NCBI GenBank assembly: GCA_028293125.1
Contig: JAQGPJ010000080.1
Coordinates: 1 to 51,833 of the forward strand
Direction: 5' to 3'
Length of the DNA stretch: 51,833 nucleotides
Origin: Verrucomicrobiales bacterium
Lineage (GTDB): Bacteria > Verrucomicrobiota > Verrucomicrobiia > Verrucomicrobiales > V1-33
Below, in pieces: positions 43,773-51,833 of this stretch. Made by a program: the position numbers and the translations under genes. Within the stretch, counting starts at the first letter, position 1; each line of letters starts with the position of its first letter. The notes beneath the pieces are model-generated. The model searched no databases, had not been told where the DNA came from, and saw nothing but the letters and a program-made list of their open reading frames with translations.

Positions 43773-44032
43773 TCGTCACTCAGACGTCCCAGTTTAAAAA
43801 GGATATTCGCAGCCAGCTCAAACGAGGAAAAGACCTTCAAAAATTGAAGGACATTATCGATCTCTTGATTGTTGGAAACCCGCTGCCGCCAAAGAACAGG
43901 GATCATCCCCTGACCGGCAACTGGTCCGGCTGGCGGGACTGTCATCTGGAACCTGACTGGCTGCTAATTTATAAAATATCTCCTGGGGAACTGATTTTGG
44001 CCCGGACAGGCACCCATTCCGATCTTTTCTGA
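43769..44032 (+). CDS. yafQ: YafQ-type mRNA-cleaving toxin
   Basis: An 87-residue toxin of the RelE/YafQ fold. It has the basic N-terminal helix (SQFKKDIRSQLKRGKDLQKL), the loop PLPPKNRDHPLTGNWSGWRDCHLEPDWLLIYKI and the catalytic end LILARTGTHSDLF. The histidines and aspartate in DHPL, DCHLEPDW and GTHSDLF match the active residues of YafQ, which cuts mRNA on the ribosome. All key residues appear intact, so the pair is probably functional. Confidence 0.92.
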   Translation: MIVTQTSQFKKDIRSQLKRGKDLQKLKDIIDLLIVGNPLPPKNRDHPLTGNWSGWRDCHLEPDWLLIYKISPGELILARTGTHSDLF

Positions 44033-44145
44033 AACTGCCGCAGGATGTGGCCTTGGGTGTCCACAAGAAGAGAAAAGCCATGAGCGATCCTTAATATTAA
44101 TTCATTGCATCAACCGTGCCGGTGCATACGGTCGCAGGGAAATTC

Positions 44146-44856
44146 ATGATCCCCATTCCCTCCTCCAATTCCCTTGCCCGGTGTCTGCCGGCGGCGCTGG
44201 CCTCGTTGATGCTGATGGGCGGCCTCCATGCCGGAACAATCAGTTTCTCCCCCATTCTCTCCGATGCTGAAAGCGGGATATCCCAAAGCAAGACCTACAC
44301 CCACACCGTGGATTTCAACGGGGACGGCGCAACGATCAATGGGGTGGTGTTTGGAGCAGGTGGGCTAATCGGGGCCAATTATTCGCTCACGGGAGCCGCG
44401 CAGTTGTTCGGCGGCAACAATCAAAATGAGCTGCCAAGCCCCGGTGGCGATGGCGTGAATGATTTGACCGACACCTTTTTCTACGGCGGCCCGGTAGAGG
44501 TTCTGAACCTTTCGGGCCTTATCCCTTCCGCCTTCTACCGTGCAGGGTTCATCGTTTCCGGCTGGGGAGCAGCAGCCCAGCTTCTGAAAGGCAGTGATGA
44601 CAACATCCAACGCCTGTTTGACCGTGACGGGGATTTGGAGGTGGCGACCGGTCAGCTGACTCCCGTAATCATCAACTTCGACTATCAGTCATCCGCTGCG
44701 GGCACCATTGAACTGACCTTCACCGAGGGCACACTGGGCAACAGTTTCCACCAATATGGGTTCTTCAATGAGCTGACCAGCGTGCCGGAGCCGTCCTCCG
44801 CCGGCATGGCTTTCATGGCATTGGGCGGCCTGCTCCTGAAAAGACGGAGAGACTGA
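44146..44856 (+). CDS. PEP-CTERM-anchored exported protein
   Basis: About 236 residues from ATG 44146 (MIPIPSSNSLARCLPAALASLMLMGGLHAG), which has AGGGA upstream and gives a proper signal peptide; an earlier GTG at 44116 is less likely. The mature part is rich in Gly/Asn/Thr beta structure (TVDFNGDGATINGVVFGAGGLIGANYSL...DGVNDLTDTFFYGGPVEVLNLSGL). The C-terminus is a PEP-CTERM sorting signal: VPEPSSAG, a hydrophobic stretch and KRRRD. An exosortase elsewhere should process it, and such proteins usually go to the surface or extracellular matrix. Function unknown. Confidence 0.88.
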   Translation: MIPIPSSNSLARCLPAALASLMLMGGLHAGTISFSPILSDAESGISQSKTYTHTVDFNGDGATINGVVFGAGGLIGANYSLTGAAQLFGGNNQNELPSPGGDGVNDLTDTFFYGGPVEVLNLSGLIPSAFYRAGFIVSGWGAAAQLLKGSDDNIQRLFDRDGDLEVATGQLTPVIINFDYQSSAAGTIELTFTEGTLGNSFHQYGFFNELTSVPEPSSAGMAFMALGGLLLKRRRD

Positions 44857-44949
44857 AGTCTTCGGGTCATTGGCCCCGACTGCACAGGATGGCGTGGCGG
44901 ATATCCCGTCAAAGCGGAGGCCCATGGCGTTGCCACAGGCTTCCATGGG

Positions 44950-44996
44950 CCGCTGTGCTGCGGCTCAACCGGGCTGACAGCGGAGCTAGGATTTTT
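44950..44996 (+). terminator. Possible terminator after the PEP-CTERM gene
   Basis: CCGCTGT (44950-44956) and ACAGCGG (44977-44983) form a stem with further GC pairing inside, followed after 8 bp by ATTTTT. A second hairpin, GGCCCATGG (44919-44927) with CCATGGGCC (44943-44951), overlaps it. They lie between the converging PEP-CTERM and batE genes. Confidence 0.35.
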
Positions 44997-45007
44997 CGTA
45001 AAACGCT

Positions 45008-45952
45008 TTATTCCAGCGGCTTGGCCGGGTAAGGCCAGAGGGGCTCCAGCGAGGCATGGCGGACCCAGCCCCTCAGGATGGTGTCGGGTTGGCTGGGGAT
45101 TTCGCAGTAAAACCAGTTGCCCCGGCTTTCCAGCGGCATGACCTCGCTGCCGGTGTGCAGGGTGATCAGCAGGGAGGAGGCCTCGGCGGGCGAGGCGTAG
45201 GCGGCGGAGTCGGCACCGGTCAGCACGTAGCGCTTGTCGAGAGGGTGCGCGTCATTCTCCTTCAGCCACCAGAGCGCGCCACTCACGGAGCCCACCGGCA
45301 GAAGAAGCGCCAGCAGCGTGACCAGCGGCCAGCGCCATCCGGGCCGCGGCGGGGACCACATGAGCCAGACCAAGAGGATGACCACCCCCCAGGCGGCCAG
45401 CAGCGTGGTGTGCCTCAGCGTGGCGCCTGGCAGATGGGAGGCCGAAAGGCCGAACATCATGTCCTGGGTGCTGTCCCAAGTGTGAAACCCCAGTTTGTGC
45501 TGCAGAAAGCGCAGATTCTGCCGCGTCTCGGCATTCAGGGGCTGGAGCGCCAAGGCCCGGCGGTACCAGAGAGACGCCTGGCCCAGGTTGCCGCTTTTGT
45601 ATTCGATATTCGCCAGATTGTGCGCCAGGGGCGCGGAGAGATGGCCCTCCTTCACCAGTTCCAGGAACGCATTCCGGGCCTCGCTGTAGTCACCGGTATT
45701 GTAGGCCGCCACCGCGCGGTCGAACTTCTCCACCGCGCTGTAGGCCGGGCCGGACTTGGCGGCCTCCGGAGCCGGCAGCGAATCGGAGGCGGTGGGGGCG
45801 GCAACGGCCGGCGCGGGGGGGGAAGGGGAGATTGAGGCTTTAGGAGGTACCGCTTCTCCGGCTGTGGCGGGAGGGGAGGGCGCAGGCTCAGGAGCGGCGT
45901 TGGCCAGCAGGACGCAGCAGAGAAATGCCAGGAAGGAAATAAGTCGGGGCAT
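45008..45952 (-). CDS. batE: BatE-like TPR/SH3 protein
   Basis: A 314-residue membrane protein with a signal peptide (MPRLISFLAFLCCVLLANAAP) and a Pro/Ala-rich linker. TPR units follow (VEKFDRAVAAYNTGDYSEARNAFLELV and APLAHNLANIEYKSGNLGQASLWYRRALALQPLNAET), then two membrane helices (TLLAAWGVVILLVWLMW, LVTLLALLLPVGSVSGALWWL) and an SH3-like end (AYASPAEASSLLITLHTGSEVMPLESRGNWFYCEIPS...GWVRHASLEPLWP). This is the BatE layout. It is the last gene of the batA-batBC-batD-batE run; its exact role in the complex is not known. Confidence 0.88.
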   Translation of the reverse strand: MPRLISFLAFLCCVLLANAAPEPAPSPPATAGEAVPPKASISPSPPAPAVAAPTASDSLPAPEAAKSGPAYSAVEKFDRAVAAYNTGDYSEARNAFLELVKEGHLSAPLAHNLANIEYKSGNLGQASLWYRRALALQPLNAETRQNLRFLQHKLGFHTWDSTQDMMFGLSASHLPGATLRHTTLLAAWGVVILLVWLMWSPPRPGWRWPLVTLLALLLPVGSVSGALWWLKENDAHPLDKRYVLTGADSAAYASPAEASSLLITLHTGSEVMPLESRGNWFYCEIPSQPDTILRGWVRHASLEPLWPYPAKPLE

Positions 45953-46025
45953 TATAGGAAAAAATGAGGGAAACCGGCAAAGCCCGGAGGAACGGAAACA
46001 GGGAAGGGTGGGAACAGTCAGACAG

Positions 46026-47768
46026 TCAGGCGGACGGCGGAGGGGGCGGCAGCAGGCTCATCACCGATTTCCGCTCTTCAGTGGGCAGGGGGGCTTCGGT
46101 CTCCGGAGTGGCGGGGCCGTAAAGCAGACGGTCGCGGGTGGCCAGAAAGTCATGGAATGCCGGAGTGGAGGGGAGGGATCGGGGCGCGTGGAACCGGACG
46201 GATTCGAGGTATTCCGTGGCCAAGGCGTAAAACGGACGGCGGTTCACCGGCGTGCGCCGCAAATCGCTGAGAATCTCCACCGCCGGGCGGGGGACATCCG
46301 TGGCGGGACGCCGGGCCGCCGCCGCCGCGCGCAGCCGTTTGAAGAGGCCGGTGCCCAGCACCAGCGCCAGCAGGGCGGCGGGGGCGCCGTGCAGCAGCCA
46401 CGGATTGACTGGAAGCGGAGCCGCCGCCGTGGAGATCCAGCGACCGCCCGACAACGGCTTGCTTAGAATGTCATTCAGTTCCTCTCCGGGCACCGGGGTG
46501 GAGCTGGATCCGGCGCTGAAATCCTTGACTTCCGAAGCCGCCACCGCCGCTGGGGGATCACCGGTGACCGTGATGGGCACGGCGGGGCTTTTTTTGGTCA
46601 CATACACTCCTTGGACCGGGTCGAAGTAGTTCAGCACAAACGGGGGGATCTCCGTGAGGTTTTTCTCCGGGATGATGATCTGCGTGAAACTCCGTCGGCC
46701 TCTCTCCGTGCCCAGACCGCGGTTCTCCATGGATACGCGGGGCTCGTAGGTGCGCCAGCCGTCCCTGGAGGCCAGCGGCGGCGGGACCAAGGCGTCGAAA
46801 TTCCCCGTGCCGTCGATGACCATCTCCACGGCGATGGGTTCACCGATTCGGAGTTTGTCGGGCGTAGCTGTGACCATCAGGTCAAAACTCCCGACCGCGC
46901 CGGCGAAGCCCTCCGGTTTGCCCTCCGCCGGCAGCTCCTTCACATTGATCTCAATGCTGTTGGTGTTGATTTTGAGGGACTTCCGGGTGGCGGGGGAGCC
47001 CATGCTGCCGAAGGGGTCGCGGGCATATCCGCCGGACAGCGGCATAAAAACGTCCATCTCCACCAGCGCGGGACCGAAGTTCTGCACGCCGGGCTGCAGG
47101 GGTGTCATCACGCTCTCCACTTGCCAGATGCGCCAGGGCTCGCCATTGATGATGCGCTGTTCCACCCCCGCTTGGCGGTCAAAGCGGTGCATGGCGAAAC
47201 CGCTGTTCGTTAGCTGAGCCACAAACTGTCCGGCGGGTTGCACGGCGGGATGCACCATCACCGCCACCTCCACCGGCACCACCTCGCCCCTCCACATCTC
47301 CGTCTTGCCAACCGTCAGCTGAGCGGTGGGGGCCAGATCCTCCGAGACCGCCGGCCCGTCCTTAACCTCCACGGTGACGACTGGGGATTTGATCTCCTGA
47401 CCGTCCACCCGGAAAATCTGCTCGGGGATGGAGAAAGTGCCCGCCTTCTCCGACTGTACCACGTAGCGCACCTCCACCACGATGCCGGTCACGCCGTTGA
47501 TGCTGCTCAGCCGGCGGTTGGTGCCGCTGAAGGCCACGGAAAGCCCCGGCACCACAATCATGCGCGGGTAATCCTCCAAATCCTGCCGGGGCGTGCCGCC
47601 GCTGATCTGGTAGGTCAGCATCACCTGATCGCCGGCTCCGATGCTGCGGGCGGAAAGTTGGGTGGTGATCCGCGGCTGGACGCTGTCGCCGGGCTGCTGC
47701 GCGGGGGCGGGATCGGCGGCTGCCAGAAGCAGCAGCGCGGGAAGCCAAAGAAGGGAACGGAAATGCAT
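46026..47768 (-). CDS. batD: BatD protein
   Basis: A 580-residue exported protein with a signal peptide (MHFRSLLWLPALLLLAAADPAPAQ). Repeated beta-sandwich modules follow: ITTQLSARSIGAGDQVMLTYQISGG, MIVVPGLSVAFSGTNRRLSSINGV, VRYVVQSEKAGTFSIPEQIFRVDGQEIKSPVVTVEV, then KTEMWRGEVVPVEVAVMVHP. A late module has LRIGEPIAVEMVIDGTGNFDALVPPPL and RRSFTQIIIPEKNLTEIPPFVLNYFDP. One membrane helix lies near residue 455 (PWLLHGAPAALLALVLGTGLF), with a cytoplasmic tail. This is the BatD (oxygen tolerance family) pattern. It is likely to sit in the inner membrane with its large part in the periplasm, alongside BatA and BatB. Confidence 0.92.
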   Translation of the reverse strand: MHFRSLLWLPALLLLAAADPAPAQQPGDSVQPRITTQLSARSIGAGDQVMLTYQISGGTPRQDLEDYPRMIVVPGLSVAFSGTNRRLSSINGVTGIVVEVRYVVQSEKAGTFSIPEQIFRVDGQEIKSPVVTVEVKDGPAVSEDLAPTAQLTVGKTEMWRGEVVPVEVAVMVHPAVQPAGQFVAQLTNSGFAMHRFDRQAGVEQRIINGEPWRIWQVESVMTPLQPGVQNFGPALVEMDVFMPLSGGYARDPFGSMGSPATRKSLKINTNSIEINVKELPAEGKPEGFAGAVGSFDLMVTATPDKLRIGEPIAVEMVIDGTGNFDALVPPPLASRDGWRTYEPRVSMENRGLGTERGRRSFTQIIIPEKNLTEIPPFVLNYFDPVQGVYVTKKSPAVPITVTGDPPAAVAASEVKDFSAGSSSTPVPGEELNDILSKPLSGGRWISTAAAPLPVNPWLLHGAPAALLALVLGTGLFKRLRAAAAARRPATDVPRPAVEILSDLRRTPVNRRPFYALATEYLESVRFHAPRSLPSTPAFHDFLATRDRLLYGPATPETEAPLPTEERKSVMSLLPPPPPSA

Positions 47769-47798
47769 GGGGTTAAGACTGAATCATGATGGCTCCGG

Positions 47799-49919
47799 TT
47801 ACCAGTCCTTGCGAGGGCGGGGTTCCGGGGCGGTTTCGACACGGGGGTGCACCGTGGTGTCCTCGTCGGAGTACTGGTCCAGGAGATTGGAGGCGTCGCT
47901 GCCGGAGGAGCCGCCTGTATTATCGGCGTCCTCGGCGGGCTCATCCAGGTTCTTTGGCTCTTTGTTGGGATTCTCTCCCGGCTGCGTGCCATTGCCGCCG
48001 GAGGAGCCGATGCCCCCCTCACGCTCCTGATTGCTCTTCTCACGGGCTTCCTTCTCCTCCTTGCTCTCCCCGCCGGCCCCTTCCTGATCCTTGTTTTTGC
48101 CATCGGGGCCGCCGCCCTCCTCGTCTCCCTCCTCCTCGCCTTCCTCCCCCTCGTCACCAGGTTCCTGATTGCCCTTGCCCTGCTGGTCGCGGCCATTGGG
48201 CCCGCTCTGGCCTGGCTGACCCTCGCCCTCGCCGCCGGGCGCTCCCTGCCCGGGGCTGCCCTCGCCTTTCTGTTTCCCCTTCTTCTTTCCTTTCTTTTTG
48301 CCCTTACCCTGACCCTGCTGCTCGGCCAGTTTTTTGCGGAGTTTCCGGAGCTTCTGGATCAGCTCGTCGGTGGTGTCGTGATTGGCTTTGGTGTCGGCAT
48401 TGCCGGGATCCAGGATCAGGCTCTGCTGGTAGTTTTCCAGACTGTTCTCCAACTGGCGGATGAGCCCGTCCACAAAGGTCAGCTTGGACAGGGTGGCGGG
48501 CGTGGCCTTTTTCACAAGGTCCGACGCGCGCTGGTAGATGGCGTTGGCCAAGTTGTAGTGGGCTTGGGCGCGCAGTTTCAGATCCTCCGACAGCACCGCG
48601 GTGCCAAAGGCGTCCACGGCAATATCATAATCCTTGTTTTTATAGGCGGCGGCTCCCCGGCCAAAGGCCAGCACGGGATCCCCCCGGGAGTCCGGAAGGG
48701 ACTGGGCATCGGACTCCAGGCGTTTTTCAAAATTCCCCTGCGCTGCCTTGTAGTCGCCCTGCCGGTAAAATTCCCAAGGATTGCCAACCTTCAGCTCCCC
48801 GGTGCCGGCGGGCGCGGCGGAGGCGGAGCGCGGGAAAAGAGCGGTCAGCAGGGCCGTGGCCACCACCACTGCGGCCGCCGCGGGGGGCGGGGGCGGCGGC
48901 ACGGACAGGCCGGAGCGCTGGAAAAGGTGCCGCCGGGTGATGCCGGCGATCCACGAGCCCAGCAGCAGGATCAACCCCGCCCCCAGAGGCCAGCGGTAGC
49001 GGTCGATGGAGATTTTCGTCACTTTGCCTTTCATGTCACTGCGTTCGATTTTGCTCAGAATAACGTCCACGCGGGTGTCATTGACTTCATTTCCGTCGAG
49101 CGGCAGGTAAAGACCGTGGGTGGTGTTGGCGATGGCCACCAGCGCCTCGCGCTCCAGCCGGGTCACCACCACCTTGCCGTCGCGGTCGCGGTGGTAGCCG
49201 CCGGGGGCCTCCGGATCGGGAATGGTGCCGCCGGACTGGGTGCCGACGCCGATGCAGATGATGGTCAGTTTTTTCTCCGCCGCCCGTTTGGCAGCGGCCA
49301 GGGTTTCGCCCTCCAGGCTTTCACCGTCACTGAAAAGAATGAGCACCTGCTGGCCGGCGGCCCCGGTTTTGGTGAAGGTCTCCACTGCCAGATCGATGGG
49401 ACGGGCCAGATTGGAGCCGCCCCGGGGAATGATCTCGGTGTCCAGCGAGTCCACGCTTTCCAGCAGGGCGTCCGTGTCCGGGGTGACCGGCGCATACATG
49501 AAGGCGGTGCCGGCGAAGGGCATCAGGCCGATGCGGTCGCCCCGCAGCCGCTTAATGAGATCCGTGGCCGCCAGCTGGGCGCGCTGGAGGCGGCTGGGCT
49601 TCAGGTCATCGGCCAGCATGGACTTCGAGGTGTCGATGGCGATGATGAGATTGCGTCCCCCGGCGGGAGCCTCCTCCTCCACATACCCGTACTGCGGCCG
49701 GGCCAGGGCGATGACGAAGCAGGCCAACGCCGCCATCTCCATCAGAAAAACCACCAGCGACCGGGTTTTGCCCCGCGACACCAGCAGATCCGGCAACAGC
49801 CGGGCGGAGACCATTTTCCCCGCCGCCCGCCGGGACCTGATGTCGCCCCAGATCTTCAGTCCCACCAGCGGGGGAATCAGAAGCAGGAGCAGCAGAACAG
49901 CGGGTTGCGCGAAGGACAT
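47799..49919 (-). CDS. batB: Fused BatB (VWA) - BatC (TPR) protein
   Basis: About 706 residues from ATG 49919 (MSFAQPAVLLLLLLIPPLVGL); the open frame runs further upstream into batA but this ATG gives the normal BatB start. The BatB part has two N-terminal membrane helices, the VWA domain with MIDAS motif IIAIDTSKSMLADDLKPSR and IGLMPFAGTAFMYAPVTPD, ILFSDGESLEG, and a third helix (WPLGAGLILLLGSWIAGI). A Pro/Ala linker with a hydrophobic segment (AAAAVVVATALLTALFPRSASAAP) leads to BatC-like TPR units (WEFYRQGDYKAAQGNFEKRL, AFGRGAAAYKNKDYDIAVDAFGTAV, AQAHYNLANAIYQRASDLV). The last ~180 residues are Gly/Glu/Lys/Gln-rich low complexity with KKKGKKKGKQKGEG. BatB and BatC are separate genes in many bacteria; here they are joined. 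Confidence 0.9.
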   Translation of the reverse strand: MSFAQPAVLLLLLLIPPLVGLKIWGDIRSRRAAGKMVSARLLPDLLVSRGKTRSLVVFLMEMAALACFVIALARPQYGYVEEEAPAGGRNLIIAIDTSKSMLADDLKPSRLQRAQLAATDLIKRLRGDRIGLMPFAGTAFMYAPVTPDTDALLESVDSLDTEIIPRGGSNLARPIDLAVETFTKTGAAGQQVLILFSDGESLEGETLAAAKRAAEKKLTIICIGVGTQSGGTIPDPEAPGGYHRDRDGKVVVTRLEREALVAIANTTHGLYLPLDGNEVNDTRVDVILSKIERSDMKGKVTKISIDRYRWPLGAGLILLLGSWIAGITRRHLFQRSGLSVPPPPPPAAAAVVVATALLTALFPRSASAAPAGTGELKVGNPWEFYRQGDYKAAQGNFEKRLESDAQSLPDSRGDPVLAFGRGAAAYKNKDYDIAVDAFGTAVLSEDLKLRAQAHYNLANAIYQRASDLVKKATPATLSKLTFVDGLIRQLENSLENYQQSLILDPGNADTKANHDTTDELIQKLRKLRKKLAEQQGQGKGKKKGKKKGKQKGEGSPGQGAPGGEGEGQPGQSGPNGRDQQGKGNQEPGDEGEEGEEEGDEEGGGPDGKNKDQEGAGGESKEEKEAREKSNQEREGGIGSSGGNGTQPGENPNKEPKNLDEPAEDADNTGGSSGSDASNLLDQYSDEDTTVHPRVETAPEPRPRKDW

Positions 49920-50014
49920 GAGTCGGGAAAAGGGAGGAGCCGGGATGGAAAAGAGTAAGCGGAGGCGAAGGGGGGGAGCGGCGGGAGGGAAGAGGGAAAA
50001 GGAAGGGCGCAGGT

Positions 50015-51031
50015 TCAGGGATTCCGCCGCAGCACGGTCTGGTTCAGGAACAAGGAAATCAGCGCCAAGGCGGTGGCCGCCGCCAGCGGCCATTGATACA
50101 GCGGCTCCACGATGGTCGTGCGGCGGATGTTGAGTTTGGTTTTCTCCAGATCATCGATCTCCTTGAAAATTTTCTCCATGGCGGCCGGGTCGCGGGCTTG
50201 GAAAAACTTCCCGCCGGTGGTGGCGGCGACTTTTTTCAGAGTCTCCTCATCGTACTGGTCCCGCACCCCCACCTGCACCCCGCCGGGCGTGGGAACGGGC
50301 ACCACGTGGTAGCCTTCGGTGCCGATGGCCACGGTGTAGATTTTGATGTTCCGCTCCTTCGCGGCCTCCGCGGCGGCAATGGGGCCGACCTTGCCGGAGT
50401 TGTTCGCGCCGTCGGTGATCAGGATGATGGTTTTCGATTTGGCCTCCCGGCTTTTCAGCCGTTTGGAGGCCGTGACCAGAGCGCTGCCGATGGCCGTGCC
50501 CATGTCCTTGGTCTGGTTGAAGCCGATGCGGTCCAGCGTGGTCATCAGCCAGTCCTGATCCAGCGTCAGGGGCGAGGCGAGGTAGGGACGCCCCGAAAAC
50601 ACCACAAACCCGATCCGGTCCGTGCGGCGGCCCCGCACGAAGTCCCGGATGACCTTTTTGGCCACGCTCAGCCGGTCCACCTTCTGATTGCCGATGGCCA
50701 TGTCCTTGATGGACATGCTCAGCGAGAGATCGAGTGCGAAAAAGATCTCCACCCCGCTTTCCTCCACACTTTCCTCCGTGTGCAGGCTTTGCGGCTCCGC
50801 AAACGCCACCACCCCGCAGGCCAGACTGAGAAACAGCATCGAAATCACCACCCACCCCAGCGCCTGCCGGGTTTTGGACGCCAGCCCGTGCAGCAGGTGC
50901 ATGGAGGAGAACCTCAGCGCCGACAGCCGTCCCGCCCGTCCCTGCAGCAGCGCCAGCAGCGGGATCAAAACCAGCAGCCACAGCCAGTGGGGGGATTCAA
51001 ACTGGAAATTTTCAGGGAGAAACGGACGCAC
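50015..51031 (-). CDS. batA: BatA, VWA-domain membrane protein
   Basis: A 338-residue protein with two N-terminal membrane helices (WLWLLVLIPLLALLQ and ALGWVVISMLFLSLACGVVAFA). The VWA domain has a complete MIDAS, D-x-S-x-S in EIFFALDLSLSMSIKDMA, with DRIGFVVFSGRPYLASPLTLDQDWL and IILITDGANNSGKVGPIAAAEAAKERNIKIYTVAIGT. A C-terminal helix (WPLAAATALALISLFL) ends it. BatA/BatB in other bacteria work with a MoxR ATPase and a DUF58 protein in assembly or stress tolerance at the inner membrane. It is the first gene of the run; the fused batB-batC starts 95 bp after its stop. Confidence 0.94.
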   Translation of the reverse strand: MRPFLPENFQFESPHWLWLLVLIPLLALLQGRAGRLSALRFSSMHLLHGLASKTRQALGWVVISMLFLSLACGVVAFAEPQSLHTEESVEESGVEIFFALDLSLSMSIKDMAIGNQKVDRLSVAKKVIRDFVRGRRTDRIGFVVFSGRPYLASPLTLDQDWLMTTLDRIGFNQTKDMGTAIGSALVTASKRLKSREAKSKTIILITDGANNSGKVGPIAAAEAAKERNIKIYTVAIGTEGYHVVPVPTPGGVQVGVRDQYDEETLKKVAATTGGKFFQARDPAAMEKIFKEIDDLEKTKLNIRRTTIVEPLYQWPLAAATALALISLFLNQTVLRRNP

Positions 51032-51429
51032 GGTGGAAAGTCACAGTCAGGGGGGAGCAACAATAAAACGGGCAAAAACGGACCACCCCGGCACGCGTCA
51101 CCGCGGCGGTCTCCGGACGATTGCAGGAAAAGCGCCGGTGGCGACGGCTTTTTTGCCCGTATTCCATGGGTTTTCGTGCAGCCCTACCCCGCTTTACCTG
51201 TGCTGAAGGGCACTGGCACCGAACCGAAGGAGCCGAACCTGGACGGCATCGACAATGGGGATTTTTGGCTGCACACCTTTCAGCGGTCCGGCACGCTGGC
51301 GTTGGCCATCGGGTAATTGTCAGGATTCCGGGTTTTTTCTGGCGAATATCTTGCGGCAAATCCCTGGGACCATTTTATCGTTATTTGAGTGATCGGCCTA
51401 AATGCCTCATTCTGAACGCTTTTTTGAAG
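51032..51429. other. Gene-free stretch upstream of batA
   Basis: No convincing gene is visible in these ~400 bp. Short frames occur on both strands but lack family features. In many bacteria moxR and a DUF58 gene would lie upstream of batA; here there is only this spacer, then tRNA-Arg. Confidence 0.4.
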
Positions 51430-51502
51430 TGCTCCCGGCAGGGATCGAACCTGCGACCGACGGATTAGAAATCCGTTGCTCTATCCACTGAGCTACAGGA
51501 GC
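51430..51502 (-). tRNA. tRNA-Arg (anticodon UCU)
   Basis: A 73-nt cloverleaf on the minus strand. The acceptor stem is GCTCCTG paired with CGGGAGC, followed by discriminator A. The D arm is GCTCAGTGGATAGAGC. The anticodon stem is ACGGA/TCCGT with loop TTTCTAA, giving anticodon TCT (plus-strand 51467-51469). The T arm is GCAGGTTCGATCCCTGC. CCA is not encoded. The gene directly neighbours transposase remains. Confidence 0.97.
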
Positions 51503-51559
51503 CGGATGTTGAGTTGGTTGGCCAATTACCGCGTTCTCTGAAGTTTTGCAACTTGCTGA

Positions 51560-51833
<274 letters not shown>

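Noticed and set aside
44919-44951. GGCCCATGG/CCATGGGCC hairpin as a terminator
   Set aside because: Perfect stem but no T run on either side; only the following hairpin has one nearby.
47847-49958. 703-codon open frame on the plus strand opposite batB-batC
   Set aside because: The minus strand has VWA and TPR motifs; the plus frame is an antisense shadow.
51121-51468. 115-codon plus-strand frame upstream of tRNA-Arg
   Set aside because: It runs into the tRNA gene on the opposite strand and shows no domain or consistent coding signal.

Overview
The window is high-GC chromosomal DNA that most likely comes from a member of the Verrucomicrobiota (PVC superphylum). The evidence is the set of families present: a PVC-type membrane-bound dehydrogenase/HEAT/cytochrome c protein, a DUF1549/DUF1553 plus DUF1501 pair, several DUF1080 (3-keto-glycoside hydrolase-like) secreted proteins, a PEP-CTERM protein, and a giant secreted protein built from the ALD...W-T-G...GP repeat with a DPDGDGVSN calcium-type motif near its C-terminus. 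LolD-type transport, menaquinone synthesis and a Bat operon fit a Gram-negative respiring cell. No species can be named from the sequence alone.

Layout. 1-6.2 kb: a DUF1080 protein cut by the left edge, a frameshifted HD-hydrolase gene, then a minus-strand group of secreted proteins (CE15 glucuronoyl esterase, a Tat-exported HExxH protein, a DUF1080 protein) closed by a strong terminator. 6.4-12.2 kb: an AT-richer orphan gene, a 285-bp MITE-like repeat with 20-bp inverted ends, and a 1709-residue repeat protein. 12.4-15.2 kb: a polysaccharide-export gene interrupted by one in-frame TGA, then the rpmJ-rpsM-rpsK-rpsD operon with a clear promoter and terminator; rpoA and rplQ do not follow. 15.3-19.4 kb: menF-menD-menH-lolD-like operon. 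19.5-30.5 kb, plus strand: oligopeptidase A, the PVC cytochrome protein, two ABC-2-like membrane proteins on either side of aat, two coiled-coil membrane proteins and a hypothetical protein. 30.6-36.2 kb, minus strand: DUF1549/DUF1553, DUF1501 and DUF885 genes. 36.3-39.4 kb: DUF2062 protein, then a TPP riboswitch with a terminator driving thiC. 39.5-44.9 kb: orphan HicB-like and Phd/YefM-like antitoxins, lipB, an MFS transporter, an anchored hydrolase, a DinJ-YafQ-type toxin-antitoxin pair and a PEP-CTERM protein. 45.0-51.0 kb: batA, a fused batB-batC, batD and batE. 51.4 kb to the end: tRNA-Arg(UCU) and the remains of an IS3-type transposase running off the right edge.

How the genes work together. 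The sugar-related secreted proteins, the PVC cytochrome and DUF1501/1549/1553 proteins, and the giant repeat protein suggest a lifestyle built on polysaccharide breakdown. menF, menD and menH supply early menaquinone steps; thiC supplies thiamine, whose diphosphate form is the cofactor of MenD, although any regulatory link is inference. LipB serves lipoylation.

I found no clearly new multi-gene defence or biosynthetic system. The most interesting items are the MITE-like element, the giant repeat protein, the inverted repeat around the thiamine riboswitch, the extended ribosomal protein S11, the fused BatB-BatC with no adjacent moxR/DUF58, and several broken or orphan genes.
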